Part shown: one piece after another, positions 7,380-10,853 of the stretch
Layout of the letters: each line of letters begins with the position of its first letter
How positions within the stretch are numbered: position 1 is the stretch's first letter
DNA from: Chrysochromulina tobinii
Lineage: Eukaryota; Haptophyta; Prymnesiales; Chrysochromulinaceae
Assembly: GCA_001275005.1 (NCBI GenBank)
Contig: JWZX01001510.1
Location: forward strand, 1-10,853
Length of the DNA stretch: 10,853 bases
Direction of reading: 5' to 3'
Program-made: the position numbers and the translations under genes
Notes under the pieces: generated by a model
Databases searched by the model: none
What the model was told of the DNA's origin: nothing
The model's input: only the letters and a program-made list of their open reading frames with translations

Positions 7380-7483
7380 ATACGTATCCTGATGTATCGT
7401 GATGCATCCTGCGCGTGTATCCTGAAGGATACATGTATCCCTAATGTATCTTGATGTACAGTCTTCCCCCCCCAATAAGAAAA
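7380..7483 (+). repeat. Left terminal inverted repeat
   Basis: This arm holds TATCCTGA/GATGTATC-type units, the palindrome AAGGATACATGTATCC at 7424-7440, and TACAGTCTTCCCCCCCC at 7457-7473, ending in AATAAGAAA. All of these recur in order as the reverse complement in 8595-8735. It is preceded by two GGGGGGG(CG)GTTTGTTATC iterons at 7336-7378. Confidence 0.8.
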
Positions 7484-7716
7484 CAGGGATTTTAGGCTTG
7501 CCGTAGTTTCTTAGCGCCTTTGGCGCACCATGGGCTGGTTTCTTAGCGGGCCGGCCGACCAGGTGCCGATCGTTTGGGGCGTTTTCTTACATGTGTTTCT
7601 AAGCGTTTTCGTACAGTTGCGTACACCATTACATGTACATCGGAGGGGTTAAAGGGGAGGTGGGGAAGCTACCCTTTAACTACAGTTTCGATTCCTGAGC
7701 TGAACTTGTCGCAAAC

Positions 7717-7743
7717 TTACCGGTACCTTTTTACCGGTACTGT
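7717..7743 (+). repeat. ACCGGTA repeat upstream of the element's decayed gene
   Basis: This reads TTACCGGTACC then TTTTTACCGGTACTGT. The terminal 17-mer is identical to 103-119 upstream of the DUF3431-like gene. It points to the ATG at 7790, 46 bp downstream, so this copy too lies directly 5' of a reading frame. The CCCGGCTCCCCC half is absent. Confidence 0.75.
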
Positions 7744-7748
7744 GCCAA

Positions 7749-7764
7749 GCGCGCGCGCGCGCGC
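7749..7764 (+). repeat. Alternating (GC)n tract
   Basis: A perfect GC dinucleotide run of about 16 bp is followed by TCGCTCGC. It lies between the ACCGGTA repeat and the ATG at 7790. Such tracts can adopt Z-DNA, but no role can be shown here. Confidence 0.7.
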
Positions 7765-7789
7765 TCGCTCGCAATCGCGACAGTCTGCG

Positions 7790-8391
7790 ATGTCTCAATT
7801 CCTCGCCAAGGTTGAAGCCATCCGCAAGGCGCTGGGGCTGCGTCCGGCAGAGGAGCTGCCGAGTGTCGGCGCTACTTGCCATCTCCGATGCCATGGTTCT
7901 GATGGGGATCAAGGCGAATGAGTTGTGGGCGCTGCCAGAGAGGGTTGAGGCACTTGCGAAGGCGCTGGATCTCCATGGTTTTTGCAAGAGCAGAGCAGCC
8001 TCCAGCGCCAAAGCCTGCAGCAACCATGCCCATGCCGGCATCGGCGCCATCAGCAAAGGGACCACAGATGTGGCAGAGCCACAGCGTGCATCAAAGCAGC
8101 CCAAGCTCCGATGCGATTGCCGGCGCGACAAAGTTGCAGTTCAACAGGAGGGAGCTCGACCAGGCAGCAGCTGCGCAGAGGGTCGGCGAGGCCATCGCTT
8201 ACAATGAGCTCGAGAGCAAGTATTCGCAGCCCATCGTCAAGTTCCGAGAATCACACAAGAGCGTAACAAGAGCGTGGCGAGGGTGAGGCATCGAGTGGCC
8301 ACACATACATGTAAACTTTCTCATCTTCTACGAGATCGACCAGCAGACTGTGAAGACAGTGTTGCACCGGGATGACTATGATAGTGAGTAG
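7790..8391 (+). pseudogene. Decayed gene of unknown function inside the inverted-repeat element, two frameshifts
   Basis: Coding-like sequence moves through three frames. Frame one starts at ATG 7790 with MSQFLAKVEAIRKALG, followed by LRPAEELPS. From about 7868 a second frame continues with LLAISDAMVLMGIKANELWA, followed by LPERVEALAKALDLHGF. From about 7982 a third frame carries ARAEQPPAPKPAA and later LQFNRRELDQAAAAQ then RVGEAIAYNELESKYSQPIV. That frame stops at 8284-8286 and is then open again to TAG 8389-8391 with NFLIFYEIDQQTVKTVLHRD. The first part looks helical and the middle is Pro/Ala-rich. No family is recognised. Short introns, or recoding at both shifts, are less likely alternatives than decay. 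Confidence 0.45.
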
Positions 8392-8594
8392 TTGTTTGGG
8401 CAAGCATCGTACGATGCATAGAGCCGGGCCGCGCGAGGCGCACACGGTAGAGCGCTCGCGGACCCCGGACCCGTGGGCGGCCCGGGCCCCGCGGACATGG
8501 ACGCGGACATGTCGGAGAGGGTGACCTCTAGCCATGGGCTGTTTTCTTAGAGCCCCAGGGCACTTTTGCTTGCCGTAGTTTCTTAATGCGACAC
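8392..8594. other. Right interior of the element, non-coding
   Basis: The stretch contains a very GC-rich segment at about 8450-8515 with CCCGGGCC and repeated GCGGACATG, then the right-hand subterminal TTTCTTA motifs. No gene is supported. A minus-strand frame at 8251-8535 resembles nothing known and overlaps these motifs. Confidence 0.5.
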
Positions 8595-8735
8595 TTTCTT
8601 AATGGGGGGGGAAGACTGTAACAGAGCATGTAAGATACATTTGAGATACATCAGGATACATTCGGGATACATGTATCCTTCAGAATACATGCAGGATACA
8701 TGCAGGATACATGCAGGATACATCAGGATACGTAT
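8595..8735 (-). repeat. Right terminal inverted repeat
   Basis: This is the longer arm (141 bp versus 104 bp on the left). The difference comes from extra copies of an 11-bp unit, ATGCAGGATAC, at about 8689-8720, and from extra sequence near 8620-8645. Its inner end is TTTCTTAATGGGGGGGG followed by AAGACTGTA, the reverse of the left arm's inner end. Confidence 0.8.
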
Positions 8736-9211
8736 TGTATAGGAACCCCCCCCAGATTTGTATAGGAAACCCCCCCGCACCCCAGGTGCTCCTTGTCCTT
8801 GCCTTGTCCTGGCGGCGAATGAGAACGGACAAGGCAAGTTCCGCAAGTACATGTATGGCAGTGGCACATCCTGACATCCTGTTGCTCATGCTACTTTGGC
8901 ATGCGCGCTCCGTGCACCACCCAGACGCGGACGCTCATCTTCGGCCGACCGAAGGCCACCCAAGGCCACGTCCCACGCTCCCACCGGCCCATGAAGGCGG
9001 CGCACGTGTGAGCGAGTGCACATACTCCCCCCCCCTATGCACCTCCTTTGCCCCCCCTATGCCCCCCCTATGCCACCCCCTATCCAAGATCTTGTCCAAG
9101 ATACATGTTATGTTTGGGGCGAGCACGGCTGCGCGGGGGGAACGGCCTGTGTGTAATCGGGGTTGCATCGGCCACACCTCCGTCCATGGTGATTGTGGAT
9201 CCTGTGCTTAG
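8736..9211. other. Poly-C iterons and low-information spacer
   Basis: Two TATAGGAA(A) then CCCCCCC units lie at 8739-8752 and 8761-8776, mirroring the G-tract iterons left of the element. Beyond them, TCCTTGTCCTTGCCTTGTCC and its partial reverse complement GGACAAGGCAAG lie at about 8789-8837, forming a possible hairpin. A + strand frame at 8711-9211 ends in TAG at 9209-9211, in register with the downstream RNase H frame, but it starts inside the inverted repeat and has no recognisable domain, so it is not called. Confidence 0.5.
9023..9085 (+). repeat. CCCCCCTATGC minisatellite
   Basis: Four to five imperfect units of a C-tract followed by TATGC or TATCC run from CATACTCCCCCCCCC to CCACCCCCTATCC. 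The pattern suits replication-slippage expansion. Confidence 0.75.
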
Positions 9212-9373
9212 GGGTCCGGAGAGTCTGCGCGTTGTGATGAACAGCAACAGCAGAAAGGCACCGCGACGAATCTGACGAAGGGCGCGGGTCAGGAGGCCAG
9301 TGATGCCACGGGCCCACACGACGCGACTAAGGGGACACGCGACAACAACAGCAGCAAAGGGTCGAGCGGGGGG

Positions 9374-10853
9374 ATGCAACCACGAAAGGTCACGTACCAA
9401 CGATGCGTCTCCCTTGAAGCCGACGAGATGACCGCACCGGACGCGAAGAGCGCGACAGTCCAAGGCGCCCGGACACGAGCACGCGTCTGCCGACGCGTCG
9501 AGGAGACGCCGGAACCGAACCACTCAGATGAGACGAGGCACGCAGCGGCAACCGCGACACCCGCGGCGCGCCCGGAACGGCACCTGCGGTGGGACAAGGA
9601 AAGTGACAAGGCGGGAACCCCCGGAATATGGCAGCATGGCGCACCGAACGAAGGGTATGCAGACATCTGCTGGGCGCACGCGGCGACGGACCCACTCATG
9701 CGCATGTGCCTCCGATGGCAGCCGTTCGAATGCGAAGAGCACGCAGGGCGCCGCACCCTCGTCACGAGAGACGGAGTACAAGTGCGCATGGATGACGCCG
9801 AGATCGCCATCCTGCGGAAGCACAACGGACAGGCGAGCGTGCGCGAGGGACAAAGGTGGGTACAGGCAGCAGGCCCTATGCACATCGAGACGCACTTCAC
9901 CGACGTGTGGGCCACGGACGGATCGCGGGTCGAAGTACGGAATGCGCAGGGGGAAGTGGAGGCTCGAGTCGCGTGCGGAGCATACAGCGGAGTACAGCCC
10001 CTCGAGCAAGGCGAACACGAGGACGTGGAGGAATGGAATGCCCGCAGGATGGCCGCTGGCATGATCGGCATGCGCCTCCCGGCGCACCTGGAAGTGATCG
10101 ATGCGGAACTCGCGGGCATGCTAATGGTCCTTAGAGAAGCAGCCGCGACCACAGACGCCCACGAGCGCAGACTCCTGATCATGAGCGACTGCCTCAGCGC
10201 CCTGCGACTCGTAGAGAGAGCATGGCGAGCAAAACACAGACGTGAGTATGCAGGCAGCACGCGCGGCGCAATACTCAAAGCGATATGCACAGCGCGGGAG
10301 CAAATAGACATAGCGGTGTTCATGTACGTCCCAGCCCACCGCGGGCTCGCACCAAACGCGGTCGCCGATGCGGTCGCCAAAGCCTACACACAAGCACCTT
10401 TTACAGCAACAGGGGTGAGCGCAATGATCCAGGAGGGAATCAGATACCGGCCCGTGGTACATGAAGTGCAAGTCACGATGGGCGCGAGGCACACGTGGGA
10501 AATCTGGGACGAAAGAGCGCACACTGCGATGAAAGAAGCCACCGGATGGCACATAAGGCGCCAGATGGCGAACAGGCAGCACGGCCGCGCTGTACGCAAC
10601 GACTGCCTAGGACCTGCATGGGAGGCGCGACGGGAAGACCGGTGGGAGGACGTGTGGCAACGCACAGGTGCCCGCAGCAGACACGGCGGCAAAGGGCGCG
10701 GGGTCGGGAACGAGACCGAGGATGGCGACGAACAAGGCGACGGCGATGCCTCACCACCGGACGAAAACCCAAACACCGGCGGCGGACAACGCGAGCTCGA
10801 ACGAGTGGGCACCGTGATGGCTGCACGCGCGGGTGACCTATGGGACGCCACGC
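9374..10853 (+). CDS. RNase H domain protein, probably a non-LTR retroelement fragment; runs off the right edge
   Basis: The frame is open from 9212 (after TAG 9209-9211) to the window edge. The first Met is at 9374, giving at least 493 residues. An RNase H fold spans about 175-340: Asp182 in DVWATDGSRV, Glu245 in IDAELAGMLMVL, then Asp272 in LLIMSDCLSALRLV, and His322 with Asp332 in VPAHRGLAPNAVADAVAKAY. All four acidic catalytic residues and the helper His are present, and the His-to-Asp spacing of 10 equals that of E. coli RNase HI (His124/Asp134). The enzyme class cleaves RNA in RNA-DNA hybrids. The first 170 residues match no domain I know, and no reverse transcriptase motif is visible. 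After the domain comes an Arg/Trp-rich segment, then an acidic low-complexity tail (about 440-470). A 5'-truncated non-LTR element fits best. A domesticated stand-alone RNase H is the alternative. Confidence 0.65.
   Translation, partial: MQPRKVTYQRCVSLEADEMTAPDAKSATVQGARTRARVCRRVEETPEPNHSDETRHAAATATPAARPERHLRWDKESDKAGTPGIWQHGAPNEGYADICWAHAATDPLMRMCLRWQPFECEEHAGRRTLVTRDGVQVRMDDAEIAILRKHNGQASVREGQRWVQAAGPMHIETHFTDVWATDGSRVEVRNAQGEVEARVACGAYSGVQPLEQGEHEDVEEWNARRMAAGMIGMRLPAHLEVIDAELAGMLMVLREAAATTDAHERRLLIMSDCLSALRLVERAWRAKHRREYAGSTRGAILKAICTAREQIDIAVFMYVPAHRGLAPNAVADAVAKAYTQAPFTATGVSAMIQEGIRYRPVVHEVQVTMGARHTWEIWDERAHTAMKEATGWHIRRQMANRQHGRAVRNDCLGPAWEARREDRWEDVWQRTGARSRHGGKGRGVGNETEDGDEQGDGDASPPDENPNTGGGQRELERVGTVMAARAGDLWDAT

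Larger units (their letters stand above)
7380..8735. mobile_element. Candidate non-autonomous DNA transposon-like element with long terminal inverted repeats
   Basis: The outermost ATACGTATCCTGATGTATC at 7380-7398 is exactly reversed at 8717-8735, giving an element of 1,356 bp. Inside it are subterminal motifs: TTTCTTA on the + strand at 7507, 7539, 7583, 8543, 8579 and 8595, and inverted at 7476. An 18-mer, GCTTGCCGTAGTTTCTTA, is directly repeated at 7496-7513 and 8568-8585. A related CCATGGGCTG then TTTCTTAG block lies at 7528-7546 and 8532-8550. Terminal plus subterminal repeats of this kind are typical of DNA transposons and their MITE derivatives. No transposase is recognisable, and I see no clean target-site duplication. 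G-tract iterons outside both ends (7336-7379, 8736-8777) are also mirrored, so the true boundary could lie further out. Confidence 0.6.

Noticed and set aside
8459-8520. GC-rich palindromic segment considered as a terminator or origin
   Set aside because: No stem-loop with a U-tract or iteron arrangement is seen, and the eukaryotic context makes a bacterial-type terminator unlikely.
9289-10380. 363-codon open frame on the minus strand
   Set aside because: It lies antisense to the RNase H frame. Its translation is Ser/Ala/Arg/Cys-rich without domains, while the + strand frame shows all RNase H catalytic motifs.

Overview
The window looks like nuclear DNA from a GC-rich unicellular eukaryote, most plausibly a haptophyte-type alga. 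This is inferred from long intron-free reading frames, an S49 protease with a mitochondrial-type leader, eukaryote-style glycosyltransferase-like proteins, retroelement-type RNase H coding and dense dispersed repeats. The genus cannot be fixed from the sequence. I see no Shine-Dalgarno pattern, operon, tRNA, rRNA or CRISPR array.

Layout, left to right. Positions 84-174 hold three copies of a repeat ending in CTTTTTACCGGTAC, just upstream of a + strand DUF3431-like gene (208-1452). A convergent minus-strand gene (3323-1752) resembles family GT61 glycosyltransferases. A roughly 190-240 bp direct repeat occurs on both sides of that second gene (1479-1716 and 3652-3840). The repeat-rich spacer 3324-4448 separates it from a divergent + strand gene (4449-6269). 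That gene encodes a membrane-anchored, probably organellar S49 (SohB/SppA-type) serine peptidase with an intact Ser/Lys dyad.

From 6270 to 9373 the window is accessory DNA. It contains two copies of a 100-110 bp repeat (7001-7313). It also contains a candidate DNA transposon-like element of about 1.36 kb (7380-8735), with long imperfect terminal inverted repeats, subterminal TTTCTTA motifs and a decayed gene that shifts frame twice. Poly-C tracts follow. From 9374 to the right edge a + strand frame stays open and encodes an RNase H domain with all catalytic residues. Its reverse transcriptase, if there ever was one, is not in the window.

The most notable pattern is that the ACCGGTA repeat family lies 5' of four different coding regions, on both strands, and in nearly every copy is oriented toward the downstream gene. 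It may be a shared promoter or 5' leader module spread as a mobile repeat. The two glycosyltransferase-like genes sit convergently between outward-lying inverted copies of it and may be a paired cassette for glycan synthesis. The S49 gene shares the promoter-type repeat but has no obvious functional tie to them.
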